64,000 nucleotides of DNA from Streptomyces sp. Edi2 (GTDB taxonomy: Bacteria; Actinomycetota; Actinomycetes; Streptomycetales; Streptomycetaceae): NCBI RefSeq assembly GCF_040253635.1, contig NZ_JBEJGX010000003.1, forward strand, positions 372,001 through 436,000, read 5' to 3'. Below are positions 41,341 to 50,095 of the stretch, one piece after another (the stretch's first letter is position 1; each line of letters begins with the position of its first letter). The translations under genes were made by a program, and so were the position numbers. The notes under the pieces are model-generated. The model saw only the letters and a program-made list of their open reading frames with translations, did not search any database and was not told where the DNA came from.

Positions 41341-43986
41341 TCACAGCTCCCGCAGCTCCGTGAGCGGTGGCCGCCGGGCGTGCCGCACGGCTGTCCACGC
41401 CGCCAGTGCCAGGGCCGCCACTACGGCCGCGGCGAGTGCGCCGAGGTAGCCCCATGGCACGGCGAGGGCTGCCGGTGGCGGGTCGAAGACCCCGGAGAGG
41501 ACCTTGACCAGCACTTCGGACAGCGACCAGCCGAGGAGGACGCCGCCTGCCGCGCCCGCCACCGCCACGATTCCGGCCTCGCTCCATACGAATCCGGACA
41601 GCTGACGTCCTCGGGCGCCCAGCACGGAGGCCAGCGCGAGGGTGCGCCGGCGCTCGGTGAGGCCCAGGGCGAGCACGAGGCCGCCCGCCGCCGCCCCGAT
41701 GACCAGGGCGAATCCCAACTCCACCCGGGTGAGTCCGCCCAGGTCCACGGCGGTGAGACTGGACCCGGTGACGGTGCGGGCGGACGGCAGGTCGGTGACC
41801 TGCGCGGTGGGACCCAGCACGGACCGCACGTGCCGGGCCACCGCGCGCTGGCCGGTGCCGCCGGTGTCGACCAGCAGCGTGCCCACCGCACCACTGCCGG
41901 TCGACCGGGCTACGTAGGAGGCGTTGGCCACCAGGAAGCTGTCCTTGGGGGCGGTCGGGAACTCCTTGACGACGCCGATGAAGCGGAAGGCCACGGGGTG
42001 CAGTTGGTGGGTGCGGTTGTCCTGCAGGCGCAGCCGGACCTGGTCGCCCGGGTGGAGCTGGAAGTCGTTGGCGGTTTCGGCGCTGACGAGGAGCCCGTCG
42101 GGCTGCCGCTGGAGGCGGTCCACCAGCGCTCGCGCGGTCCCGCCCGAGAAGTACGCGTCCTGGAGCCGGCCCGCTCCGACGACGGTGTTCGGCCGTACTC
42201 CGTACAGGTCCTGGAGGTCGGGGCCGACATAGGCGAAGCGGTGCTGCAGCGGTTCCACACTGCGCACACCGGGCACACCCGCCACCCGCGCCGCGTCGGC
42301 CGAACCGGTGGTGGAGCCGGGAGACACCGCGACGGTGACGTCGGCGCCGTTGGTCAGTACCGCGTCGACTCCGGCCTGCTGTTGGTAGGTGGAGTTGAAC
42401 ACGGCGGTCGACGCGGCGAAGGCGATGGCCAGCGCCAGCAGCACCACGGCCCGCAGCACAGTGCCCCGCTGCCGGGACAAGCCGGCCGCGACCGTGCCGG
42501 AGAGAGGCCCCGTCGCTGGTCTCAGCAGCCGGGCCAGCACCGGCCGACCGCGCCGCAGCGCGAGATCCATCAGCAGCCAGGCCAGCAGTGCCCCACCGGT
42601 CCACAGCAGGGCCGGGCCGGCGAACGCCCAGTAGTCCACCGACAGTGTCGGCGTGCCCTCGGGAGCGAGGACCAGGGCGTAGTTGGTGCGACTGGTGATC
42701 CTGAAGACCACGAGCGCCCCCGCCAGCAGGCCGGCGGCCAGCACCCACCACGCGGCGCGCGGCACCCGGCGTCGCTCCACCGCTGCCCGTCCGGCCACGA
42801 CGGTGGCGGCCTTGATGCCACGGCGCGCGGGCACCAGCACGGTCCCGCCGGCGATCAACGCGCCGGCGGCGAGCGCGCCCAGCGCCCACCCGGCGGTGAA
42901 CGTTCCGGCCGAGCCGAAGGCCGTGCGACCCAGCAGTGCCGCAACTCCCAGCCCCACCGCCCCGCCGACAACGGCCACCAGGCCGGCCTCCACGGCCGCG
43001 AGGGACAACAGTTGCCCGGCGGAGGCACCACGCGTGCGCAGCAAGGACTGTTCCCTGCGCCGCCGCTCTGCGCCCGTTCCGGCGACCGCCGCGGTCAGCC
43101 CCCCGGCCAGCACCGCGCCGGGCACACCGAGGAACAGGAACAGCATCTGCGCGTACAGGGCGTCCGACCGGGCCGCGTCCAGCACCGCGCCCAGGTTGTC
43201 GCCGACCACACCGGTACCGGCCAGCCGCAGGTCCGTGTGGTGGGCACTGCCGGTCGCCGCGTTGTAGGCGACGGCTGGGTCGGGCGGCAGGGCGTGGCTG
43301 CGCCGTGCGTGGATCTGGTCGTGGACGAGGCCGGGGTGAGTTTTGGCCAGCGGGTCGAAGGCCGCGTGCCAGCGTGCCGGTGGCAGCAGCACGACATTGT
43401 CCGGGGGCGCCGTCGGCTGCGACTGCGGGGGCGCGCCGACCTTCTGGAACAGTGAGTCGGCATGCGGGAGGTCCACCACACCGTCCACCCGCACCTTCAA
43501 CGGCGGCAGCCCCGCGCGCCCCACGGTCACCGTGTTGCCGGGGGCCACATGCAGATTCGCGGCGGTCTGCTGGGCCAGCAGCACTCCCTCGCCGCGTCCG
43601 GCCAGTACCCGGATCTCACCGGGGAACGTCGCACGGTATCCGCTCGGCACCCCCAATACGGCGCCGGGCCCGGTGGTCTGGGAGGTCCCGCCGGCAGTGG
43701 CACTCAGACCGCTGGTCGCCGCGTACCCGACCGGGAGCGCGGCGCGCGTGCCCGGAGTGTGCTGCACGGTGGTCAGCACCTGCCGGGCATCGGCGCCGCT
43801 CGCCGCCTGCACCTGCCAGTCCACGGCGACCGCGCGCACGGACTGCGCCGTCATCGTCGCGTGGGTGGCACCGAGGAAGCCACCGAGCGCGGCCAGCAGG
43901 GCCACCGCCGTGGCCACCCCTGCCGCCACCCCGAGCAGTCGTCCGCCACGCCGCCGCAACAGGCCCGCCAGCCAGATCCTGATCAT
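41341..43986 (-). CDS. MacB/FtsX-like ABC transporter permease, double FtsX
   Basis: 881 residues from the ATG at 43986, coupled to the ATPase gene by ATGA. N-terminal TM1 is LGVAAGVATAVALLAALGGFLG. A periplasmic MacB-like region follows, then a cluster of three helices around 300-420 (VPGAVLAGGLTAAVAGTG, LSLAAVEAGLVAVVGGAVGLG, WALGALAAGALIAGGTVLV). A second half repeats this plan, ending ALVIGAAAGGLVLALGLTER and ALAAAVVAALALAAW. Such permeases export lipids, peptides or antibiotics, or release lipoproteins. The full operon is lipoprotein, ATPase, ATPase, permease. Much longer frames upstream are antisense or out-of-frame artefacts. Confidence 0.9.
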   Translation of the reverse strand: MIRIWLAGLLRRRGGRLLGVAAGVATAVALLAALGGFLGATHATMTAQSVRAVAVDWQVQAASGADARQVLTTVQHTPGTRAALPVGYAATSGLSATAGGTSQTTGPGAVLGVPSGYRATFPGEIRVLAGRGEGVLLAQQTAANLHVAPGNTVTVGRAGLPPLKVRVDGVVDLPHADSLFQKVGAPPQSQPTAPPDNVVLLPPARWHAAFDPLAKTHPGLVHDQIHARRSHALPPDPAVAYNAATGSAHHTDLRLAGTGVVGDNLGAVLDAARSDALYAQMLFLFLGVPGAVLAGGLTAAVAGTGAERRRREQSLLRTRGASAGQLLSLAAVEAGLVAVVGGAVGLGVAALLGRTAFGSAGTFTAGWALGALAAGALIAGGTVLVPARRGIKAATVVAGRAAVERRRVPRAAWWVLAAGLLAGALVVFRITSRTNYALVLAPEGTPTLSVDYWAFAGPALLWTGGALLAWLLMDLALRRGRPVLARLLRPATGPLSGTVAAGLSRQRGTVLRAVVLLALAIAFAASTAVFNSTYQQQAGVDAVLTNGADVTVAVSPGSTTGSADAARVAGVPGVRSVEPLQHRFAYVGPDLQDLYGVRPNTVVGAGRLQDAYFSGGTARALVDRLQRQPDGLLVSAETANDFQLHPGDQVRLRLQDNRTHQLHPVAFRFIGVVKEFPTAPKDSFLVANASYVARSTGSGAVGTLLVDTGGTGQRAVARHVRSVLGPTAQVTDLPSARTVTGSSLTAVDLGGLTRVELGFALVIGAAAGGLVLALGLTERRRTLALASVLGARGRQLSGFVWSEAGIVAVAGAAGGVLLGWSLSEVLVKVLSGVFDPPPAALAVPWGYLGALAAAVVAALALAAWTAVRHARRPPLTELREL

Positions 43987-44723
43987 GACCGTACTTCCCT
44001 TCGCCCCGTTCCCGGGTCCGCCGGCTGGGTCAGGCGCCCGTCGGCCATGTACCAGCGGAGGTCCAACTCGCGAGCGATCCGCGGATCGTGGGTGGTCACC
44101 AGCACCGTCGCACTCAGCTCTTCGGCGGTGCCCAGCAGCACCGACAGCACCTGACGGCCGGTCTCGCGGTCCAACTGCCCGGTTGGTTCGTCGGCCAGGA
44201 CGAGCCTGGGCCGGCGCGCCAGCACCCTGGCCACGGCGACCCGTTGGGCCTGCCCCGCCGACAGCTCGTCCGGCAGCCGCCGCGCGAGCGCTTCCAGGCC
44301 GAGGCTCGCCAGCGCCGCCCGCGCCCGGGAGTCCGCCTCGCCGTCCGCCACGCCGTCGATGCGCAGCGGTAGCGCGACGTTCTCTTCGGCGGTGAGCGCG
44401 GGCAGCAGACTCGGGCCCTGGAAGACGACGCCGATGTGCCGGGCGAGCCCGCCGGCGTCCTCGTCGCCGATGCCGGGATGGCTCACCCGGCCCGCCGTGG
44501 GCCTGTCCAGTCCCGCCATCAGGTGCAGCAGCGTGGACTTGCCCGATCCGGACGGCCCCACCACCGCGATCCGCGCTCCGGGCGGGACCTCGCAGCTCAG
44601 GCCGTGCACGGCGACGACGGCGTGCGGACCGCTGCCATAGGTCCGGGCCGCGTTCTCGCAGCGGACCAGCGGCGTTCCGGTCTCCCCCACGTCCGCGGCG
44701 CCCACGGTGTCCGGCGCGCGCAT
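43983..44723 (-). CDS. ABC transporter ATP-binding protein (LolD/MacB type) (1)
   Basis: 246 residues. The ATG at 44723 is preferred to the GTG at 44732 because GGGAGG lies 8 bases before it. Motifs are Walker A VVGPSGSGKSTLLHLM, Q-loop VVFQGPSLLPALTAEENVALP, signature LSAGQAQRVAVARVLA and Walker B LVLADEPTGQLDRETG, with the H-loop in VTTHDPRIA. It overlaps its neighbours on both sides. Two different ATPases in the operon suggest a heterodimeric motor for the large permease. Confidence 0.93.
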   Translation of the reverse strand: MRAPDTVGAADVGETGTPLVRCENAARTYGSGPHAVVAVHGLSCEVPPGARIAVVGPSGSGKSTLLHLMAGLDRPTAGRVSHPGIGDEDAGGLARHIGVVFQGPSLLPALTAEENVALPLRIDGVADGEADSRARAALASLGLEALARRLPDELSAGQAQRVAVARVLARRPRLVLADEPTGQLDRETGRQVLSVLLGTAEELSATVLVTTHDPRIARELDLRWYMADGRLTQPADPGTGRREVRS

Positions 44724-45385
44724 CACGCCCACCTCCCGTCCCGCAGCCGCAGTACCCGGTCGGCGGCCGCCGCCACGGCACGGCTGTGGGTGACCACGAC
44801 GACGGCGGTTCCGTCGGCGGCACGCTCACGCAGCAGGTCCAGCAGCCGTCGTTCGGTGCCCGCGTCCACCTCGCCGGTCGGCTCGTCGGCGAGCAGCACG
44901 TCCGGTGTGTTCGCCAGGGCGACGGCCAGGCCCGCGCGGGCCCCCTCCCCTCCGGACAGCTCACCTGGCAGAGCTCCGGCGCGCTGACCGATACCGAGTT
45001 GGTCCAGGATTTCCTGCACCGGCGTCCGGCTCCGGGCAGGCGCCAGTCGCTGCACCAGAGCGACGTTGTCCCGCACGCTGAGGTGGTCCAGCAGATTGCC
45101 CGACTGGAACAGAACGCCTACGTGCCGTGCCCGGATGTCTACCCGCTCGCGTTCGGGACGGTGGCTGAGGCGTACGCCGGCGACCCGCACCGTGCCGCCG
45201 TCCGGCTCGTCAAGCCCCGCCAGGCAGTTGAGCAGGGTGGTCTTCCCGGACCCGGAAGGCCCGGTCACCGCCACCGTCTCGCCGCGCCCCACCTCCAGCC
45301 CCACGCCCTGCAGCGCGAACGTCTCCTCCTCGCCGGCCCGGAAGAACCGGTAGAGGGAACGGGCGCTGAGGGCGGGCCCGGCCAT
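44723..45385 (-). CDS. ABC transporter ATP-binding protein (LolD/MacB type) (2)
   Basis: 220 residues from the ATG at 45385 (MAGPALSARSLYRFF). Motifs are Walker A VTGPSGSGKTTLLNCLAGLDE, Q-loop VLFQSGNLLDHLSVRDNVAL, Walker B VLLADEPTGEVDAGT and H-loop VVTHSRAVA. The signature reads LSGGEGARAGLAVAL, slightly divergent (GEGAR for GQQQR). The start overlaps the lipoprotein stop (TGATG). It is the first of the two ATPases of the lipoprotein-linked exporter. Confidence 0.92.
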   Translation of the reverse strand: MAGPALSARSLYRFFRAGEEETFALQGVGLEVGRGETVAVTGPSGSGKTTLLNCLAGLDEPDGGTVRVAGVRLSHRPERERVDIRARHVGVLFQSGNLLDHLSVRDNVALVQRLAPARSRTPVQEILDQLGIGQRAGALPGELSGGEGARAGLAVALANTPDVLLADEPTGEVDAGTERRLLDLLRERAADGTAVVVVTHSRAVAAAADRVLRLRDGRWA

Positions 45386-46011
45386 CAGGACCACCGGAAC
45401 GAGTCCGTAACGGTCCGCCAGGGATCGACGTTGTCGGCCCCCACCGCACCGGACAGCGTCAGCACGGCCCCGCCCGTGCCCGGCCTGTAGAACACATACC
45501 GCTGGACATCGAGGCGCACCCTCTTGCCCGTCACCTGGTTCGGAGCGGAGTCGATCCGGTACTCGGCCAGCACCGCCTTGCCCTCCTTGCTCTGCACGCC
45601 GACCACCTTGACCAGCGAGAAGTGCGTGCTCGCAGCCCGGATCGCCGGAATGTCCCTGGCACGTACGGAGTTGACCGTCGGGGCCGTCGAGGCGTGAGTG
45701 CGCTCCACCCTCACGCTGTTGAACTTGTCGGTGAACACGGTCCCCTGCCCGTGAGTGGTCCGGGCCCACCCCTCCGGCACCTTGACCGTGAACCCTCCAC
45801 CAGGCGGCGACCACGGTACGAACACCTGGGTGTCGGGGATGTCTCCGGGCGGGTTCGAATCGGCCGGCGCCGGCGTCGTGGCAGACGGCGCCGAAACGCC
45901 GGGCGCATGCCGTTGCGGCGCGGACGCCGAGGACGACGAACAGGCTGCCGCTCCGGCGACTCCGGTGGCGAGCACCAGGCCGACAGCGGCAGCGGCGAAG
46001 GGTCGACGCAT
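45385..46011 (-). CDS. Secreted lipoprotein linked to the ABC exporter
   Basis: 208 residues from the ATG at 46011 (MRRPFAAAAVGLVLATGVAG), with GGGAGG 8 bases upstream. A lipobox, VAGAAC-like (GVAGAAACSS), follows the signal peptide, so the mature protein is lipid-anchored outside the membrane. A Ser/Pro/Ala-rich linker leads to a beta-rich domain (GFTVKVPEGWARTTHGQGTVF, VRVERTHAST, TVTDSFRWS) that resembles the LpqN/PsbP-like fold. It is coupled to the ATPase genes. It may be the substrate, a ligand-binding partner or the sensor of the exporter. Confidence 0.82.
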   Translation of the reverse strand: MRRPFAAAAVGLVLATGVAGAAACSSSSASAPQRHAPGVSAPSATTPAPADSNPPGDIPDTQVFVPWSPPGGGFTVKVPEGWARTTHGQGTVFTDKFNSVRVERTHASTAPTVNSVRARDIPAIRAASTHFSLVKVVGVQSKEGKAVLAEYRIDSAPNQVTGKRVRLDVQRYVFYRPGTGGAVLTLSGAVGADNVDPWRTVTDSFRWS

Positions 46012-46115
46012 GGTCACACCTCCCAGCGAGGGCGGCAGCATCCCTGCCACTGCCGCGGCTTTCTGCCTCTCCACCCGACGCTAGGACCCAAGCGGCCAGG
46101 GCCCGCCCTGCGCAG

Positions 46116-46131
46116 GGTTAGCGCGCGGTTA
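46116..46131. promoter_or_regulatory. GGTTA direct repeat with 11-bp spacing
   Basis: GGTTA at 46116-46120 and again at 46127-46131 are exactly 11 bases apart (complement TTAACC...CTAACC). They lie about 105 bases upstream of the lipoprotein operon, a position and period typical for an OmpR-family regulator. The nearest such regulator is encoded at 48061-48783. Confidence 0.4.
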
Positions 46132-46654
46132 ACGATGGATTCCGGCGCAGTCAGCCGTCTCGCAGGCCCCACTCACCCATTGGCTCGCCCCGGCCGTCGT
46201 GCTCTTGACTTGCCTCGGCCGGCGGCGACCTGGTCACCGTGGTGGAGAAACCACCAACGCCGACACTCGCAACGGCGTGGTAGCTGATGCACTCAGCGGC
46301 TTGTGCACGAGGCGGGCGACAGAACATTTCCCACTTCACCATGGGGTCCAGGACCGTCAGCCACCGACGGACATGGGTGTGGCTCCGCGGACGGGGGATG
46401 CCGCGGAGCCACACGCTCACCATACTGTTCGTCTGCGCCTTCACAGGTCCTTGCGCCTTCTGGGCGGTGTCCGGCGGATCATGTCTCGGCCTCGGCGGTC
46501 TGGCACGCCGACCTGCGGCGTTGTCGTCGGTCAGCAATGCTCCGTGTTGCCTCCCTCCTCCGCCTCGCCTCTCAACGCACCGAAGTCGAAGCCCGAAGGA
46601 CGTCCGGCGCAGGCCACTTAGCCTTCGTGCCGGGGCGGATCTGCACTGGTGGTG
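46132..46654. other. Intergenic region between lipoprotein operon and histidine kinase gene
   Basis: About 520 bases with only short overlapping frames on both strands, none with protein similarity that I recognise. The histidine kinase ends at 46655 on the minus strand, so a terminator and the lipoprotein promoter are expected here. None is clear beyond the GGTTA repeats. Confidence 0.45.
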
Positions 46655-48064
46655 TTACCGGTTGCGGTGTGACGGTGGGGCGGGACGCAGGTGGATCACT
46701 GCGTCGAGGCCGCCGGCGGGGTGGGCGTGGAGTTCGATGGCGCCCCCGCCGGCCTGGGCCAGTTGGCGGGCGATGGTCAGGCCGAGTCCAGTGCCGCCCG
46801 GGGAGGTGTTGGGTGCGCACCAGAAGCGGTCGAAGGCGCGTCCGCGCTCGGTGGCGGTCATGCCGGGGCCTTGATCGATGATGTGGAGCTCCACGGGTGA
46901 GGTTGTCCGGTGGCGCGGGGCGCGGGCCGGGGTGCGGTGGAGGGTGACAGTACTCCCGGGGGGTGTGGCGCGCAGCGCGTTGGCCAGGAGATTGTCGAGG
47001 ATTTGTTCCAGTGCTCCGGGAATGGCCTGGACGTGGCCGGCGGGTTCGCCGGTGAGGTGGAGGGTGACGTCGTGGTCGGTGGCGAAGGCGGACCAGGTCT
47101 CGGCCCGGTCGTTCAGGATGGCGTCGGCGTCTACGGGGGTGGGGGCGGTGTGGTCATCTTCGAGGCGGGCGAGGGCGAGGAGCCCGTGGACCATGCGGAC
47201 GAGGCGGTCGGTTTCGGCGATGGCGTGGTCGAGGTGGTGCCGGGCGTCGGCGTGGATGTCGGGTTCGAGGTTCTCCAAGCGGAGGCGGAGCGCGGTCAAG
47301 GGGGTTTTGAGCTGGTGGGAGGCGTCGGCGGCGAATCGATGCTGAGCGCGGAGGAGGTGCTGCAGGCGGGTGGCGGTGTGGTTGAAGGTGGCGGCGAGCC
47401 GCCGGAGTTCGAGCGGTCCGATGTCGGCTGCCGGTGGTTCGGTCAGCGTGCCGTCGGCGAGCTGGGCGGTGGCGTGTTCGAGTTCGCGTACGGGCCGGGT
47501 GGTCCAGCGGGCGAGGGTGAGTCCTATCACGGTCATGGCGGCGAGAACGGCGAGCCCGGCGCCGGCCAGCAGGGCACAGGCGGCGTGGATGCGTGCCGTG
47601 GTACCGCGGGTGGAGGCGCTGATCCGGACGGCTCCGCGGACGGTGGGTCCGGAGGTGGCAGGGACGGTGATGTAGCGGGCGCCATCGCCGGAAGGACGGT
47701 GTGTGGTGCCGCTGGTGCGGTGGTTGTGCAGTGCGGCGACGATGTCCGGTGCGCCGGCGAGGTTCCGTGATGTTGCGGACGTGTCCGTCGGTGTGGTGGC
47801 GAGGACGGTGCCGTGACGGTCGACGACGACGGCCTGGATGTCGTTGCGTCGGGTGTAGCCGTTCAGCAGGTGGGGCAGCGCGCGGGTGTCTGCGTTCTCT
47901 ATGTCCTCCTCGGCGAGTTCGGCCAGGACGACGGCATCGCGTTCGAGGGTGGTGGTGAGTGCGGAGTTCTGGCTGCGGGCGTAGAGGATCCCTAAAGGAA
48001 TCTCCAGGGTCAGCAGGACGAGCAGGGTGAGCGTGAGATAGCTGAGCAGGACACGGCGGATCAC
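46655..48064 (-). CDS. Sensor histidine kinase (system 3)
   Basis: 469 residues from the GTG at 48064, overlapping the regulator stop as GTGA. TM1 is YLTLTLLVLLTLEIPLGILYA, TM2 is LLAGAGLAVLAAMTVIGLTLA, and a roughly 120-residue extracytoplasmic sensor region lies between. HAMP is TRPVRELEHATAQLADG, the H-box is DASHQLKTPLTALRLRLE, the N-box is LLANALRAT, and the G-boxes are IIDQGPGM and GGTGLGLTIARQLAQ. A normal full-length kinase. Its gene ends the transcriptional run that begins at the siderophore synthetases. Confidence 0.92.
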   Translation of the reverse strand: MIRRVLLSYLTLTLLVLLTLEIPLGILYARSQNSALTTTLERDAVVLAELAEEDIENADTRALPHLLNGYTRRNDIQAVVVDRHGTVLATTPTDTSATSRNLAGAPDIVAALHNHRTSGTTHRPSGDGARYITVPATSGPTVRGAVRISASTRGTTARIHAACALLAGAGLAVLAAMTVIGLTLARWTTRPVRELEHATAQLADGTLTEPPAADIGPLELRRLAATFNHTATRLQHLLRAQHRFAADASHQLKTPLTALRLRLENLEPDIHADARHHLDHAIAETDRLVRMVHGLLALARLEDDHTAPTPVDADAILNDRAETWSAFATDHDVTLHLTGEPAGHVQAIPGALEQILDNLLANALRATPPGSTVTLHRTPARAPRHRTTSPVELHIIDQGPGMTATERGRAFDRFWCAPNTSPGGTGLGLTIARQLAQAGGGAIELHAHPAGGLDAVIHLRPAPPSHRNR

Positions 48065-48783
48065 TGGGCGTCTTCGCCTCCGCCGGCGGAAACGGTCAGC
48101 CGGAAGCCGACTCCGCGGGCGGTCTCGATCCAGGTGGGGTTGCCCAGTTTGCGGCGCAGGGCGGCAATGTGGACATCGAGGGTCTTGCTCGGGCCGAAGT
48201 AGTTGGGGTCCCAGACGGTGTCGAGGATGTGCTGGCGCGAGCAGACGGCGCCGGGGTCCTCGGCAAGGAGAGCGAGGAGGTCGAACTCCTTGGGCGCAAG
48301 CGCGACTTGTGCCCCTGCGACGTGGACTTTTCTGGTCCGCCGGTCGATGAGGAGGTCTCCGACGCACTGTGGTGTGGTGCCGAGGGGCCCTGTCTCGCCG
48401 CCGGAGGGCATGCCGGGGGAGATCGTGTCGGTCAGCCGGGAGCGGCGGGTGACGGCGCGCATGCGGGCGACGAGCTCCCTGAGCCCGAAGGGTTTGGAGA
48501 GGTAGTCGTCGGCGCCGAGTTCGAGCCCGACGACGCGGTCGGTCTCGTCTCCCCGGGCGGTGATCATGATGATGGGTACGCGGGAGCGACTGCGCAAGGT
48601 ACGGCAGACGTCGATGCCGTCCATGTCGGGCAGCCCGAGGTCGAGCAGGACCATGTCGGGCAGCGGTGCGGCGAGGGCGGCCGCGCCGGTGCCGACACGG
48701 TCGATCGCGAAGCCGTAGCGGCCCAGGCCCTCGGCCAGGGGCTCGGCGATGGCATCGTCATCCTCGATGAGCAGCACCCGCAT
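48061..48783 (-). CDS. OmpR-family response regulator (system 3)
   Basis: 240 residues from the ATG at 48783 (MRVLLIEDDDAIAEPLAEGL). The receiver has MVLLDLGLPDMDG and DDYLSKPFGLREL. The winged helix has LAPKEFDLLALLAEDPG, TVWDPNYFGPSKTLDVHI and ARGVGFRL. It begins only 10 bases after the MFS exporter stop, so it is very likely cotranscribed with the siderophore operon. Candidate targets are that operon and the lipoprotein exporter downstream. Confidence 0.93.
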   Translation of the reverse strand: MRVLLIEDDDAIAEPLAEGLGRYGFAIDRVGTGAAALAAPLPDMVLLDLGLPDMDGIDVCRTLRSRSRVPIIMITARGDETDRVVGLELGADDYLSKPFGLRELVARMRAVTRRSRLTDTISPGMPSGGETGPLGTTPQCVGDLLIDRRTRKVHVAGAQVALAPKEFDLLALLAEDPGAVCSRQHILDTVWDPNYFGPSKTLDVHIAALRRKLGNPTWIETARGVGFRLTVSAGGGEDAQ

Positions 48784-48793
48784 GGCCGCAGAT

Positions 48794-50095
48794 TCACACA
48801 TCCCGGAGACCGGTGGTGGCCGGATCACGGAAGGCTTCCCCATTCGGGTGAGCGGACGCCAAGGACACCGCGGCGATGGTCCCGGCGGCCAGCAGGCCGG
48901 CCATGCCGCCCAGAACGAGGCCGTACCGGGCGCCGAAGGTCTGGGCGATCCAGCCGACCAGGGGGGCACCGACGGGGGTACCCCCGAGGAGGACGAGGAA
49001 GTAGACGGACAGGACGCGCCCGCGCATGTCCGGGTCGGTGGTGAGCTGGACGAGCGTGTTCGCCATGGTGGTCACCAGGACGGCGGCGGCACCGGTCGGA
49101 ATCAGCACGACGGCACACCCGACGGGAGTGGGCATGACGCCGGCCGCGGTCTCGAGCAGACCGAACGTCGCGGCCCACCCCACAAGCAACCGCAGTGAAG
49201 GCGGTCGGCGACGGCCCGCGCCCCGCAGCGCCCCGAACAGACTGCCCACGGCATAGGCGGAGGACAACGCGCCGAAGGCCGCCGCGCCGGTGTGGAATTC
49301 GGTGGCGGCCATGAGGGAGACCGTTACCTGGAAGTTCAGGCTGAACGTGCCGATGACGGCGGTCAGGAGGATCGTGCGGCGCAGCGCGGGAGTCGCGCGG
49401 ATGTACCACAGTGCGTCGGTCAGCCGTACCTCCTTCGCCGCGCGGCGGAGAGGGGAGGTAAGGGCACTGGGCCGCATCGTCGCCAGACCGGCGAGGACCG
49501 CAGCGTACGACACAGCATTCAGCAGGAAGACCCAGCCGCTGCCGATGGCGGCGATGGTGACCCCGGCAGCGGCCGGGCCGAGGAAACGGGCGGCGTTGAA
49601 CTGTGCTGCGTTCACGCTGACAGCGCTGGACAGCCGTTGGCGGCCGACCAACTCGCCGATGAAGGCGTTGCGCGCCGGTCCGTCCAGCGCGGTGGCCACT
49701 CCAAGGGCCAAGGCCAGGGCGTGGACGTGCCAGACGCGCACGGTGTCGCCGAGCGTCAGCATGCCCAGGAGCAGGGCCTGGCCGGCCATGAGGCTCTGAG
49801 TGATCAGCAGCAGAGTGCGCTTGGGGTACCGGTCGGCGATGACGCCTCCCCACAGGCCGAGCAGGCTCTGGGGGAGGAACTGCAGTGCGGTCACGATGCC
49901 GACGGCGGTTCCGCTGTGCCCGGTGAGCTGGAGGACCAGCCAGTCCTGCGCCGCCCGCTGCATCCACGTGCCGATGTTCGACACCAGCTGTCCGATCACG
50001 TACCGGCGGAAGGCCGGGACGCGCAGGGCATGCGGCGCAGGTCGACCGGGGGGCGGCGCCTCCGTTTCCGGGGCGTCAGCCGCGGCGCCGGACAA
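48794..50095 (-). CDS. MFS exporter of the siderophore operon
   Basis: About 433 residues. The TTG at 50095 (LSGAAADAPETEAPPPG) has GGGGAGGG 4-5 bases upstream and is preferred. A longer start at 50149 would lie deeper in the decarboxylase gene. About eleven or twelve membrane segments carry MFS hallmarks: GIVTALQFLPQSLLGLWGGVIADRYPKRTLL (GxxxDRxxxR-like loop 2-3), LALGVATALDGPARNAFIGELV and VLVTTMANTLVQLTTDPDMRGRV. It is similar in plan to enterobactin-exporter-type MFS proteins. It probably exports the siderophore made by the adjacent enzymes. Confidence 0.88.
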   Translation of the reverse strand: MSGAAADAPETEAPPPGRPAPHALRVPAFRRYVIGQLVSNIGTWMQRAAQDWLVLQLTGHSGTAVGIVTALQFLPQSLLGLWGGVIADRYPKRTLLLITQSLMAGQALLLGMLTLGDTVRVWHVHALALALGVATALDGPARNAFIGELVGRQRLSSAVSVNAAQFNAARFLGPAAAGVTIAAIGSGWVFLLNAVSYAAVLAGLATMRPSALTSPLRRAAKEVRLTDALWYIRATPALRRTILLTAVIGTFSLNFQVTVSLMAATEFHTGAAAFGALSSAYAVGSLFGALRGAGRRRPPSLRLLVGWAATFGLLETAAGVMPTPVGCAVVLIPTGAAAVLVTTMANTLVQLTTDPDMRGRVLSVYFLVLLGGTPVGAPLVGWIAQTFGARYGLVLGGMAGLLAAGTIAAVSLASAHPNGEAFRDPATTGLRDV

